Shown here piece after piece: positions 1-10,727 of a DNA stretch of 64,000 nt. How positions within the stretch are numbered: position 1 is the first letter of the stretch; the number at the start of each line of letters is the position of its first letter. This stretch comes from Melampsora larici-populina 98AG31. Lineage: Eukaryota; Basidiomycota; Pucciniomycetes; Pucciniales; Melampsoraceae. The stretch covers positions 475,513-539,512 of the forward strand of contig NW_006768794.1 in NCBI RefSeq assembly GCF_000204055.1, read 5' to 3'. The translations under genes were made by a program, and so were the position numbers. Below the pieces are notes generated by a model. The model was given only the letters and a program-made list of their open reading frames with translations, did no database searches and was not told where the DNA came from.

Positions 1-26
1 GCCTGATTGAAAAGAGTTTGAATTCT

Positions 27-103
27 GGGCCCGGACTTGTGCCCAGAAAATCAAAATTTACTGCCAAAAAAAATCCGGGCACGCGCCCGGGCATGTGCCC
101 GGA
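27..103. repeat. GC-rich GCCCGGGC-type repeat
   Basis: A stretch much richer in G+C than its surroundings, made of repeated GGGCCCGG, GTGCCCAG, CGCGCCCGGGC and GTGCCCGG words that partly pair with one another. Similar CCCGGAC/GGGCCAC words recur in the hAT MITE near 25.0 kb. It may be the end of such an element, but no boundary or target-site duplication is visible. Confidence 0.4.
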
Positions 104-123
104 TTCTACTTTGTATCCCCTAA

Positions 124-268
124 GGGCGCGTTCACTTAAGGAAATTCTGACCAGAAATCACATTCTATAAATTTTTTAATGCAAAAATGAAACATACACC
201 ACCAAATAGACACTTTAAATTTTGCAAAATGTGATTTCTCCCCAGAAATTGCTTAAGTGAACGCGCCC
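124..268. mobile_element. 145-bp PIF/Harbinger-type MITE
   Basis: The ends are perfect 17-bp inverted repeats (GGGCGCGTTCACTTAAG and its complement). They extend imperfectly to about 42 bp through a shared AGAAATCACATT block. The element is flanked by TAA at 121-123 and TAA at 269-271, the TWA-type 3-bp duplication typical of PIF/Harbinger (Tourist-like) MITEs. There is no coding capacity. The same 5' end recurs at 60787-60802 inside the copia gag. Confidence 0.85.
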
Positions 269-769
269 TAAATGTCCTCCTCCTGGCATAGAGGTCTGTT
301 GTGATGATGTATCTATTTTGGTTCTTTGTATTTCTCATATGATCCGAACTTAAAATTGGCATGAGCCACTTCCGGAAAGGTTGATTATCACCAGTTACTC
401 GATGTCTCGCGTTCTCTGTTTGAATTTGGTAATTGGATGCTTTGAGGGATGCTGCGTCAACTGCGCGGATGCTTTGATTTTTGAAATCCGTCCTGCCGGC
501 GGGCGGGAAACGGGAATCACAAGTCTGCTGATACTCACGGATGCTCTTACCGCAACTAGCTTCAATCCGGTTTTGCACTTAATGGTTCCGCCTGTCATTA
601 GAACTTAGAGGATGTCACGTCATGCGACAGGGAGACTGTCACCTGCGCATACTATCAGCCACACTGCCAGCTGACATGTACTGTTACATCTGGCACTGCA
701 GTCTGTCGCGCCATTGCTTCAAATTTCTCGTCTGTTAGCGACGGGAAGTTCCCCCCCCTACGCATCGAC

Positions 770-1584
770 ATGTCTCTACGAAAAGGACGACTACAAGAAG
801 AAGACGCCTCACAACTTAAGCTCGGTCCAGGTGAGTCTGTTGGTCGAATCTCAATTCAACGAATACATTGCTTTCAAGAGATTAAACACGATCGCTATAC
901 ATCATCTTGGAAATCCAAGAATTTGATGCAGCTGGTTGTCTATCGATATCTGAAGTGAAGCTGCTACTTGAGCAGCGTGACAAGCCAGCGGACACGGCGT
1001 GAATCTCATTCTCGTTTATTTAAAACATCAAAAGTGATACGGTTTTCGTAATATCTTCACTGACTTTTCGGGCTGGTTTTCTTGTTTTGCGACTGTTCGA
1101 TCACCTCTCACTCTTCCAACCTACAAATTGATACCAACCACAAAATTACAAAAACTTGACCTACTGCTCAGCGTTTACAAGAAGACCCAAGAGTTTGTGA
1201 ATCAATTTGCGCGATTCAGTACAACAGACTCGGCCCAAGCCGCCCGTCAGTTAAGTCGTTCCTAACCTACATCGCTGCTCCATTTCTTCCTAACTTGATT
1301 TCTTTGATCTGATAGAATTTTAAGTAAAGACCAGACGTTAAAACCCTTTGAATTGGCTCAGCTCGCGTCGCTTTGCCCGGAGGAAGCCGAGGAAGCAAAG
1401 AGCTTGATTCCAAGGTGCGTACAACTACCTTAAGAACATGGTGTACTCTTTCAATGATGAGTGGCGTTTGTTTACTTCATTCTTACCATCCTACGACGGG
1501 TTCGATAGTTTGGCGGCAAAAGATGATGACGCATTACAAGCCATCTTGAACGAAATCTCTGGTCTTAAGCGATATCAAGGTTGA
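770..1584 (+). CDS. RPB4: DNA-directed RNA polymerase II subunit RPB4 (five exons)
   Basis: Predicted exons are 770-830, 920-998, 1172-1249, 1316-1414 and 1509-1584. All four introns have GT/AG ends and correct phase, giving 130 residues, close to the usual fungal RPB4 length. The N-terminal EEDASQLKLGP and EFDAAGCLSISEVKLLLEQR blocks match the RPB4 start. The C-terminal PFELAQLASLCPEEAEEA and SLIPSLAAKDDDALQ blocks match the HRDC-like RPB4 domain. RPB4 pairs with RPB7 as the stalk of RNA polymerase II and takes part in initiation, mRNA export and decay. The gene is easy to miss because no exon exceeds 100 nt. ATG 770 is the start that keeps the conserved N-terminus; an alternative non-coding reading of this stretch is unlikely given the continuous family match. 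Confidence 0.93.
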
Positions 1585-1974
1585 AAGTTTAGGTACCCAT
1601 TTTTCTATGTACGATTCAAGCGGTAGGGCAAGGGTAACTATCACTGCCGCTGGAAATTTCGAACTGCGACCGGAGAGATGTCGCCATTGCTCTACAACTT
1701 CCGTTGATGTCCCCATAGTCCAGTTTTCTTATGTTGCGTTCGGGCCAGGCACACGGTCATATGGTGTAGCGGTAACACGGACGACTTCTAATCTTGTCGA
1801 AGAAAACGCTAGTTACTAGGTTATACCCTCAAGCTCTTAAATTGTAATGTAAATGTACCTGCGTAGGTGTTACATCTTGTATATGAGTGTCAGCCGGTCG
1901 GTCCGTCTGTAACTGTCATTGGGACGAAGGAGATGAAACTCAATGCAAGATGACTTCCGATCATATTCTGGTTA
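1585..1974. other. RPB4 3' flank, nothing else recognised
   Basis: About 390 bp between the RPB4 stop codon and a copia fragment. It contains a 70-codon open frame (from 1607) without recognisable features, probably 3' UTR and intergenic DNA. Confidence 0.5.
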
Positions 1975-2120
1975 TATGCAGTCAAGACAGCGGTTTATCT
2001 CATCAACAGGACTGTCTCATCATCACTTCTTAAAGGGAAGACTCCTTTATGAACTTGAATACCAAAAGAAGCCCGATATGTCACATATCAAAGCGTTTGG
2101 TTGCTTAGCCTATACTTGTT
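1975..2120 (+). pseudogene. Ty1/copia integrase fragment, frameshifted
   Basis: Translation gives AVKTAVYLINRTVSSSLLKG, then, after a single-base frameshift near 2048, YELEYQKKPDMSHIKAFGCL followed by AYTC. This is the well-known copia integrase C-terminal stretch (AVYLINR...P...L...KTPYEL...KP...HL+.FGC.AY). Only about 48 codons remain, with no reverse transcriptase or LTR beside them, so this is a truncated dead fragment. Confidence 0.85.
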
Positions 2121-2780
2121 AGTTTCAAAGGATTAATTGATTGTTTGATAGGAAGAACACCAATGGTGAGATGTCAACAGGCAGCTTTGAACAACGTCCA
2201 ATTTGCTTTACACAGAACTGGGAAGCAATCTTTTCAAATGTTTGATGCTTGTCCTCAAATTATTAGAGCATCACCACCAATGCCAGGTAAACCAGCCTCA
2301 ATTAGGAGGCTTTTGCAGCCTGTCAGTTGGTAGCTGTAGCAGAGAAAGCTTGTGGCTGTCACCCATGGCATGCATCTTGCATTGCCGCATGCCCAATTGG
2401 TCTAAACCCTGAACAAGTGGTATCAAAATAGGGAAGGGGAATGTTGGGAAGACTTCATCAATGCTTGATTGGTCAAAGATAATGTCAAGAGTGTCAAAGA
2501 TTACATCAAAAGTGGTCTTGCATATTGGACTATGTAGCCAACCAAAGGTCTGATATGCATCCTGTGTGTGCAAGAACATCAGTTTACAAGACATTTGATC
2601 AAGTCTTGATAATTTGTTGGGGCTAAAACTGCTCTCAAAAGATTGGTGAAGTGAACACCAATTGCAAAGTCACTTTTATACTTTGTGCCAAGATTCATCA
2701 AAATTTAATTCATAGCCTTGGTGGCAGAGCAAGATAAATCTGGTATTGGGAAATTCTCCCACAGGAATGATAGTTGCTCT
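2121..2780. other. Intergenic, nothing recognised
   Basis: Short open frames occur on both strands (for example 2298-2594 minus), but none shows a family motif, a credible start context or splice continuity. It is probably degenerate repeat DNA. Confidence 0.4.
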
Positions 2781-2930
2781 CAACCTGTGATCCGGAGACA
2801 ATTGGTTGACCTATCCACCTCCAACCCCCAAACCAGGTGATCTATTGGAGCATTGGGGGGCTCCAGAGGTCTGACCAACCTCTGCACCCGTTGGATAACC
2901 CGCCAGATCCCGGTCTTGGATCACAGGTTG
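2781..2930. mobile_element. Small inverted-repeat (MITE-like) element, about 150 bp
   Basis: CAACCTGTGATCC at 2781-2793 is mirrored exactly by GGATCACAGGTTG at 2918-2930. Weaker pairing extends inward and the interior is GC-rich. The flanks share only a loose AGTTG match, so the target duplication is not established. It could also be a chance hairpin. Confidence 0.5.
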
Positions 2931-3859
2931 AAGTTGTCAAGAATTCAGAGATCCCCAAATTTTCAATTCCTTCTGTCAATGTCAGGGTGGACTCAAGTTA
3001 ACTTTTGGATGTACTGTATACTGAAAGACAAGTCATGGATAGTTTACAAGAATTGATCAACTCTGTTTGCTCCTCTTACCAGCCTTCAACTAGATCTGTT
3101 GGAATGGTCGTAGAAGCATACACAGACATTTGGGTCAATAGAGGTCTGATGCGGTTAAATGTAGATGTTGAGCAGGCAAGTTCAGTGACTGGTAGTAGCT
3201 TGAATGAACAAAGCCAACAACATAGGTTCACATAGCTTGAAGCATATAAAAACAAGGTCAACAACAAAATGAAGAAAATTGACAGTGTAAATCACAGAAA
3301 TTGAATGTGGTGGACTTGATCATCATTTCATTTCCATTTCTCATTATTCAGTTGTTTGATGACTGGATTCCTCTCTTGTGGTGGTTTCTCAAAGTTGCTG
3401 TTCTTTTATGTCTCATTCATTGTTTTACAGGAGCTGGTAAGAAAACGACGACATCTGATGTCATGAAAATCACATCTCATTGCAGCATACTTTTAGATAC
3501 TTTCACAAATTGATTCTTTCATATTTGAACAAGTCTCTATTACTTCAGCTTACTTTGGAGTTTTGAGTAGTGTGAGAATCTCAGGTAGACTCCAGAAGAT
3601 TGTTTGGGGACAGTTTTGTCTGAATAATCCAGCTGGTCCTTGCATATTCTGAAGTTCCACAGGATTCCAGTGTGGACACATGCAGCTAAACATCATTTCA
3701 GTTGAGTCTTGGTATTTGGTTTGGGGTGACTGTGGCCCAAAAGTTGATATTATATTGAGAACATTCTGAAAACATCACAAAAATATATTATGGTCCCCGG
3801 ATGACCTGGCCTGCCAGTGACTTGTAATCCAATGCTGCGATAACCCATTTTATAGCCCT
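2931..3859. other. Intergenic, nothing recognised
   Basis: AT-rich DNA with several 60-75-codon frames and no recognisable motif. One of them (3301-3513) is rich in hydrophobic residues but has no supporting evidence as a gene. Confidence 0.4.
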
Positions 3860-5105
3860 CTTGATACTGATCATTCATTGCCCCAATATGACTTACTTCT
3901 GATGTGTGATGAATAAGTTATTGAGTTGTAGAGATTGATAAAATAAGCTTTTTGTCATCTAAATGTTGCTACATGTGTATATGTAAGCACAGGACCCCGG
4001 AATGCGCGCCTACTAAGGGTGGTCTAGTAGAAAAGTACGTTTTGAGCTCCCACAGAGCTCCGTACCTGCTAAACTGCTAAGTACTTTCCTACCTTCACCC
4101 ATAGTCTTAACAGGGGCCTAATCATTCCTTGGACATTCTTGAGGTGTTTCACAAGCTTTTGCAACTGCTTCAAACGCTTGCAAGGTTGGCAATAACCAAA
4201 GTCAGAAACGTGCATTATCAATTAGAGCTAGATATAATCCCATGAAGGGTAAGTCTGAGGGAGCTCAAAACGTACATTACTAGTAGACTACCCTTAGTAG
4301 GTGCATTCCGGGGTACTGTAAGTACCAAATCCAAAACTTACATCATTTCCTTTATTTCCTTATAACCTTTTCACCAAGCCTCCGTTACTATATGTTTAAA
4401 GGCTGCACATCATGAAATGGAACATTCTGCATTGATCAAGCTCTCATCCATCCTGATCTGACAAGTTTTAACATATGTGATTAGCTGAAAACCTCCAAAT
4501 TCAACAATTTTTGGACATTTTCACGTCTAATAATGATTTCTCTTCTACCAAAAGATCATCCTAAATCAATCCAATCATAAGAATAACTATAAAATCAATC
4601 TGAAAAACTCTTGGCGCCATTACTCCCTCAATGACAATACTAAACAGGAATCAATACCATAGTACCCTTGTTTACCAATCCATCCTTGAATTTCCTTCTT
4701 TCTTGAATAATTCCACTCCTCCCTTATCAATGTTCGTGATTAAAGTTGCTGCTGACTGATTTTATTCTTCTCTTTCATAATTCAACCTTCTTGAACCCTT
4801 AAAACACCTAATCTTAACCCTAAATCCATGTTCCAACTCTTATACCTATATTTTTGGATTTTTCTTCAATCCTTTTAACTTTATCTTTCTTATTTCATTC
4901 TTTTCATAACAGTTTCTATTCTTGCTGATAATACCTAAATGTCTTTCTCCATCAATCCCTTTCTTACCAATTCTGTTTAATTTATCTTTACTCTTTTGCT
5001 ATTTTTATGATTATGTTGAATTTTTCTCTTCTTGTAATTGGTCTTATCAAATGATGTAATTAATATATGATTGAAATTATAATGAAATGATGATTCATAA
5101 TCAAC
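3860..5105 (+). repeat. Truncated copy A of the 1.6-kb TGT...ACA repeat family
   Basis: It shares long stretches with the copies at 54846-56462 (same orientation), 44319-45297 and 61077-62703 (opposite orientation). Examples are the block around CCTCCGTTACTA, the block TGTGATTAGCTGAAAACCTCC, and CCCTTGTTTACCAA. Both ends characteristic of the full-length copies are missing, and a MITE is inserted at 3991-4316. There is no coding potential. Confidence 0.7.
3991..4316. mobile_element. MULE-type MITE nested in repeat copy A
   Basis: The roughly 55-bp terminal inverted repeats begin near CCCCGGAATG and end near CATTCCGGGG. They include a mirrored ACTAAGGGTGGTCTAGTAG / CTAGTAGACTACCCTTAGT pair and AACGTAC/GTACGTT plus GAGCTC blocks. 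The flanks carry TGTAAGCAC (3982-3990) and TGTAAGTAC (4317-4325), a 9-bp duplication with one mismatch, as expected for Mutator-like elements. Comparison with the related copy near 45.1 kb shows a continuous sequence where this insert sits. Confidence 0.75.
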
Positions 5106-7568
5106 TTTGAGACCCTTGCGGACTAATATCCTCAATAATAAATTTGATTCTCACCAAAACACAATTTGTCACATAATGTTTGATTTTTTTGATTATATAA
5201 CATATACCAATCACCACACCACTCAAGGATCTTCTTCATAGCAGTTCACAGCGTCCTGCCACCGCTTGAACTCAGAAACTGGGGTTGTAGCAGGTTGTGA
5301 AATCAGTGGGGATATCAAATTTTACGCCCCACAGCCCAAGCTCAGAGAGGCATGTAGTGGCTGTATCAGGTCATGCAACATTGGTTTACATTAGTTTTTA
5401 TGGTGTGCTTTATAAAACTCCTAGCAGTTATTTTTATTATGTGCAGTCTTTTTTTACATTGTGTTTAAAAAACTGTTTGTTTGGATAGTCATTTACATAC
5501 CGTTAGCCACCCCATAGGGTGTTGTTTGTTGGAGGCATAATTCAATTAAACACAAGTTTTAGCCCCTTTACTCTAGTATTGATTCAGTAATACTTCTGTA
5601 AGTACAATGGTGATATTTCCAAGTATTACATTATATGAAAAAGGTGTAATCAGTCCTAATACAAAATTCTCAAACATTCCAAATTGGTTTAACCCAAAGA
5701 TAGATGAGACTAGGTCAAATGCCTGGCCATCTCCAATGACTCATCCAGTGTGGCCTTAACAACTATCAGCCGCATTGCTATTTGGCATTTATGACAACAT
5801 GAGCAGTAGAGATTATCCCTTTTCTTTACCTTGTGTATCTTGTATCCTGACCTTTGCTCATGAACTGTGATTTTGTCTTACTGTGGTTTGCAGATCTGAT
5901 GACTTTAAAAACCCCCTCTTGAGTCTCCAAAAAAGAAACCTTGAAGTGTCTTTGATGGACACTAGGAGTGAGCTCTTAGAAAGGAGATCACAGTAAGAAG
6001 TTAGCATGAGATTGCCAGGACAAGCAATGTGCTAGCCTTTTGTGTCACATGTTGTTGCAGCACCTTGCTGCACCACCAATTTCAATATCCTTGGTTTTCA
6101 ACCCTTTGAAAGCAGTGTTCAAAGGTCTTGATATGAGGTAATTCTCAGAGAAGAAAAATATTCCAGATGAAAACTTGGACAAGGTCCTCCAATGATGACT
6201 TGGATTTCTTAACCTAATTTCTCAACCCAAGGCATTTATGTTGGCAGTGCTGTTTTGTTTACCATTTTTGAGATCATTCTCTTTCCCATTTGCCTCCATG
6301 AGGACACACAATTCCCTCAGATGAGAGCTATATATAGTGGATATTGTTATCCAATTCCCACTCCTTATCATCCTTCCTCAATGGTTTCAAAAATCTCCTC
6401 AAGGTATCCTCACAATTTCAGATACTCTTTCAAAATTGACTTTTGATACTGAGAGCATCCACAGCATATCATAAATTTGAAAAGTGTGAGTTTCAAATAG
6501 TTGGCTGGGAGGATCAATTTGGCCTTCTAATCTTCTTGTAAACATTGAACTTGTCATTTTTTGCACCATCATTCTGTGTACAAACATACTACACATTGCC
6601 AGAAGGAATTGAAACACCCATCTCATCACACCAAGAACCTCCCAAAACACGCTTGGGAGGTTTGGTGAAATGAATATGCCCTAAAGTGGGTTTTGTCAAT
6701 TTTGATCAATCCTACATTGATTGTATGTTGATACACTTTGATATACAAGAGTTTTGAACTCCAAATGATGTCTTTGATGAGATTGAACAGATCAAAAGCT
6801 GTGGAAGGAGGTTAGAGTTGACCTGGCAGAGGAGTCTACAACAAGTTGTCACATGATTTTTTGATTTTCCAAATTCTTGGATATGACCTTTGAATTTGAA
6901 GGTCATTTTCATGATTTAAAATTTGAAAAGTCTGTTGTGGCAAAAATTGGTGATTTAACCTTCAAATTCAACATTTGAAAAGTCTGTTTTGGATGCTTTG
7001 ATCTTTCAACTCTTATGAATATAGTCCCACCAACCTCTCCCTTGTATCTTGTGATACTTCAGGCTGCCCAAATCCATTCTTCAAAGCCTCTGAGTTAATT
7101 GCTATGTACATCACTATTCCATCATATGTAATTTTAGTACATCTTGCAATTGGGCCTCTAGTCCTGGCTAGACTTACACATTGTGAGTTTAGCACAGATC
7201 ACCCCAGAACTCCCAGACATATTTGAAATCTAGTCAAGCTTTTTAATTATTTTATCTCTGAAGTTAATGGAATCCATTGATATCATTATCAATTTTCACA
7301 CTCAAACTTGGTTCACCTTGCTTTGAGCTCAAGCATTATTTGTAGCTCATTTTGAAAGTGAACCTTATGATGTAAGGCTACCCTCTTCTCCGCCATTGAA
7401 TTTTTGGCATATGCATTTGAATCATTTGATCAAAGTTTTTGGCTCTTGCCTTTCAATTATTTTATCATTTCTTATTTGTCACTTACATCACTAAAGAGCG
7501 CATCAGATAGAATGACTTGTTCATTCAACATCTTTGAACAAGTTTGAACAAATCTCTTCACTGTGTAC
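5106..7568. other. Long AT-rich intergenic stretch
   Basis: About 2.4 kb holding only short frames (60-90 codons) with no recognisable domain. It probably consists of old, decayed repeats. I see no tRNA, structural RNA or clear inverted-repeat boundary in it. Confidence 0.4.
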
Positions 7569-7854
7569 ATTGAAATGATACCCAAAGCCTGCGACGGTAT
7601 CATGTAGTCCAATCCGATTGGTCAGGCGGTTACTAAGGGCTCGAAGGGAAAACCAGCCTGGGCAGTTTCAAGTAACGAGTCTTTGTTACTTTGACTGGTC
7701 CAGGGTCTGCCTTGGCTCAACATGTCAAGCTCATATAACGGTCAGGTTAGCTCTCAGCTTTGTTCCCCTTGCCGTTATCCTTTCCCTGTTTTTCCAGCCC
7801 AAATTTCGCCGTTTTCCAATCTCTCTCCGATTTAGCTTCTTCTCTTTTTTGACA
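7569..7854 (+). repeat. Split direct repeat A1 (left end of Ngaro-like element)
   Basis: 286 bp repeated at 14392-14677 with two substitutions (CTCGAAG/CTCAAAG and AACGAG/AACAAG). It precedes the gag ATG by about 110 bp, so it probably carries the promoter and transcription start. Confidence 0.93.
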
Positions 7855-7968
7855 GACTAGAAATTACAAAAACCTTTTTTCTTTCTAAAAAACTTTTTCG
7901 TTTACATCATCACCAGGAACTAGAACCTCATTTCATTCAGGAAACGAAATCTGCAAACTCATAGTTTC

Positions 7969-10404
7969 ATGACCGGAAATACTCAACAAAGGAAGTCAGA
8001 TAAGAGCATCAAAAGCAACCCAACAGACCAGATCGAGCTCAATAACACCAAAGCGACGAAAGCGAGACAAACGAGATCAGGACAGAAAGATCAGACTCTC
8101 CAGCGTACCACTCGGGCCTTATCTAGATCTTGTGATTCGAACGACCTGTCAATGAATACCCAGAAAGAAGTTACGAGTCCGGAGGTTGGAACCTCCAGTG
8201 TTCCCCCTTCATTAGATCAGATCAAGAAAAACAGCAACATCAGTCCATTGCAACAAGAAACTGCCTCCCTTACGATGAGTGATACCTCGAAGAAGGCGAC
8301 TTATGCAAGTGTGGCGGCGAATAGAAAGTTGAAACTCATCATGAAGGACCCAGTTGGTCAACACGTTTCAGGCAACGATCCAACGCTTGTTCAACCACTG
8401 TCACCAGATCTTGACGCGGTGGGGAAAGTAGCAACTGTCCCAGACGAAACTGACGGGCAAGCCATGGGTTAGTAACGGCCATGACCATTCTTCTAATTTT
8501 TCTTTATCGCGAAGGCTGCCACAGGCGCCACACAGTTCACTTGAGCAGGTGTCGCGAGGCTGCTCACGCGCCGTTTCAGACGTAGGGGCTGCTGAAGGCG
8601 CCAACTGTCGTCCTACTTGTTGAGCAGCTATATATAAGCGCCATCAATCATGTGTAGTTGGAGCAGAATTGCGGAACTAGTTGTTCAAATTTGCTCACTC
8701 CATGTTTTCTCTACCTACACATCAGTGCATAACACCACGGATGTTCCGGGATCTGCCGCGAAGCAAGCAGACATAAATGCTCTCGTCAGCGCGGTCAAAA
8801 TTGGTGACGCATACGATGTTGTAGAAATGGCCAGGATTTTCTACAACAAATACGGGTCCAACACGCAACCCCGCCCGTTCTCACCGGGGATCACTGGTGG
8901 TAGCAGACCGCTCGTCCTGCCTTCCGAGGCAGATTTGGTAGAAGAGGACTCCGGCCCTGCTCCAACTCTCACTCAAGGGAAATCTCCCAGAAGACGCCAC
9001 CATTCCACAGCTGGCCCTAACGAATCGGCACAGATGATAGGAATTTTGAAGAACGTCCCGGCCAAACGGAAGGTTTCGTCTAGGTCAAGGGCGTCTTCCC
9101 CCTCTGCGAACTTGGAAGCACGCGAGTCCTCTTCAAAAGGACCAAAGGGGAAGCAACGTAGGATTTCCATCTCATCGGAGGATTCAGGAAACCACGATCA
9201 TCAATCAATCCCCACAGATGACTCGAGCTCCAGTTCATCTTCTAGCTCCTCGGATTCTTCTTCATCCGATTCAGACTCCGGAGCAGAAACAGAGAATGAT
9301 ACGTCCTCCAAGAAAAACAATAAGGACTCCTCAGACGATGATGTGGAGGTTGATTTCGAACACAAAAAGCTTGAGGCCTACAATCTTCTGGACCTCCCAC
9401 TGAAATGGGACAAGGGTTTTAGGAAACTTCGTTCCTACGTCCCATTGACAGTTTTCCGGCGATCTTACATCGACCAACACCACACAACTGCCCCCTCTCA
9501 GATCCTAGTCGCAGGATCAGATAATTCCATCGCACTCGAGGTAGCACAGGAGCGACAAATCTCCTATGGAGACTTCATCGAAATGTGCGATCTAGAGTCG
9601 CGCTACGCACGTGAAATCTACAAACTAAAGGCCTACGCAACATACATCGACAAGCACAAAGAGATAGTTTCCAATCTGAAGAAGAAGTACAAATGTTGGA
9701 TGGTGGGTTTGCGCTATCATTTGTTGATTAGAACGGTGATTTTTCGTAGACGCAGAACGGAGAAGAAGAGACATGGGAAAGGGAAGAAGAAGACGAAGAG
9801 AGACAAGGTCGTCTTACCGGAAGGTCTGCAAGAGGATGTAAAACGGTCAGCTAGGTGGGAAGCCGAGGTCGCAGGAGATCTTCGCTTCGAAGATAACCCG
9901 TATGCACCGGGAAGGCAGAAGGCATCCTTCCATTTCTTCACCGGACAACCTGTTGTCACTTCAACTGGGCAGGCACCCCAAATCACCAGAACCTCCTCTA
10001 ACCTACCGACCAACTTGATTCTACCCCAGTCGAATCACGCTACTCCTAGAGGTTGCCGTGCTGGTAGAGGGAGGAGACCTAATTTCAGAAACAACTTGGT
10101 GGGTTTGGGCGATTTCTCAGGTGGTTGTCACCAGGTTCCATCGTCGGGATACCCCTTGCAGGCACAAGGAAACCCACACAACTCTGGGATGTCTTCTATT
10201 CCGTCCTCAGGAGTCGGTCCGAGCTTCAGCAGCGCTCCTTCAGCGGAGGCAGTCGGCCCAAACAATTTCAGGAACGTGTCGAATGCCGCCAGCTCTATGG
10301 ACGGTCCTAGCGGTAACTTTGTGAGCAATAACTACAAGGGAAGGAAACCTTGGAGGGGTAATGGTGAAAACGCTGGAGATGCTCAAAACTCCCAGACCAG
10401 GTGA
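7969..10404 (+). CDS. Gag-like protein of the Ngaro-like element (two predicted exons)
   Basis: Exon 1 is 7969-8467 and exon 2 is 8726-10404. The inferred 258-nt intron (GTTAGT...CATCAG) joins the frames exactly, giving a protein of about 725 residues. The N-terminal part is basic and hydrophilic. A Ser/Asp-rich tract follows, centred on 9220-9290, with runs of up to ten Ser. Next comes a conserved-looking helical region rich in Trp, Tyr and Arg (9390-9710), then a Lys/Arg cluster (9745-9810) and a Gly/Arg/Ser/Asn-rich tail that could bind RNA. No CCHC zinc knuckle is visible. Its identity as Gag is inferred from its position before RT and from composition, not from a motif. Without splicing, exon 1 would end at a TAG just after 8468, so two separate proteins are the alternative. 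Confidence 0.7.
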
Positions 10405-10727
10405 GGTGTGACTTCGTCGATTCGACGATTGTTTGTACAAAATTTTTCGCGGAAGCTATGTCTAGACACTAGTTTCTTGAGTTTCTGATGGTCCATCTTG
10501 TACCTTTGTTCCATTTATACTCCTACCGCGGTTTGTGCGAATTCGTGTTGTGTTTTCCTTTGTACTTGGTATGCCTTGTTTCAATCTTTTGTACTTGTTG
10601 CAGAATTCTTTGAAATTGATGTAATATCAAAATTATGAACCTCCCTTTGCCAATTGAAAGTTCGAGTTATAGGTTGTTGTCCACATACCTGGTGGACAAT
10701 CATTGATCCTTTCGGAATAATCTTCAT

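Noticed and set aside
381..608. 75-codon plus-strand frame and overlapping 67- and 137-codon minus-strand frames upstream of RPB4
   Set aside because: They overlap on opposite strands, one runs into the MITE at 124-268, and none has a recognisable motif.
7013..7195. Minus-strand 60-codon frame considered as a copia reverse transcriptase remnant
   Set aside because: Only a vague resemblance; no YxDD, TRPD or other diagnostic box can be found around it.
8650..8725. ATG 8650 as the start of the Gag-like protein
   Set aside because: Its first 25 codons are better explained as the tail of an intron, because the acceptor at 8725 joins exon 1 in perfect phase. It remains possible if the intron is not real.
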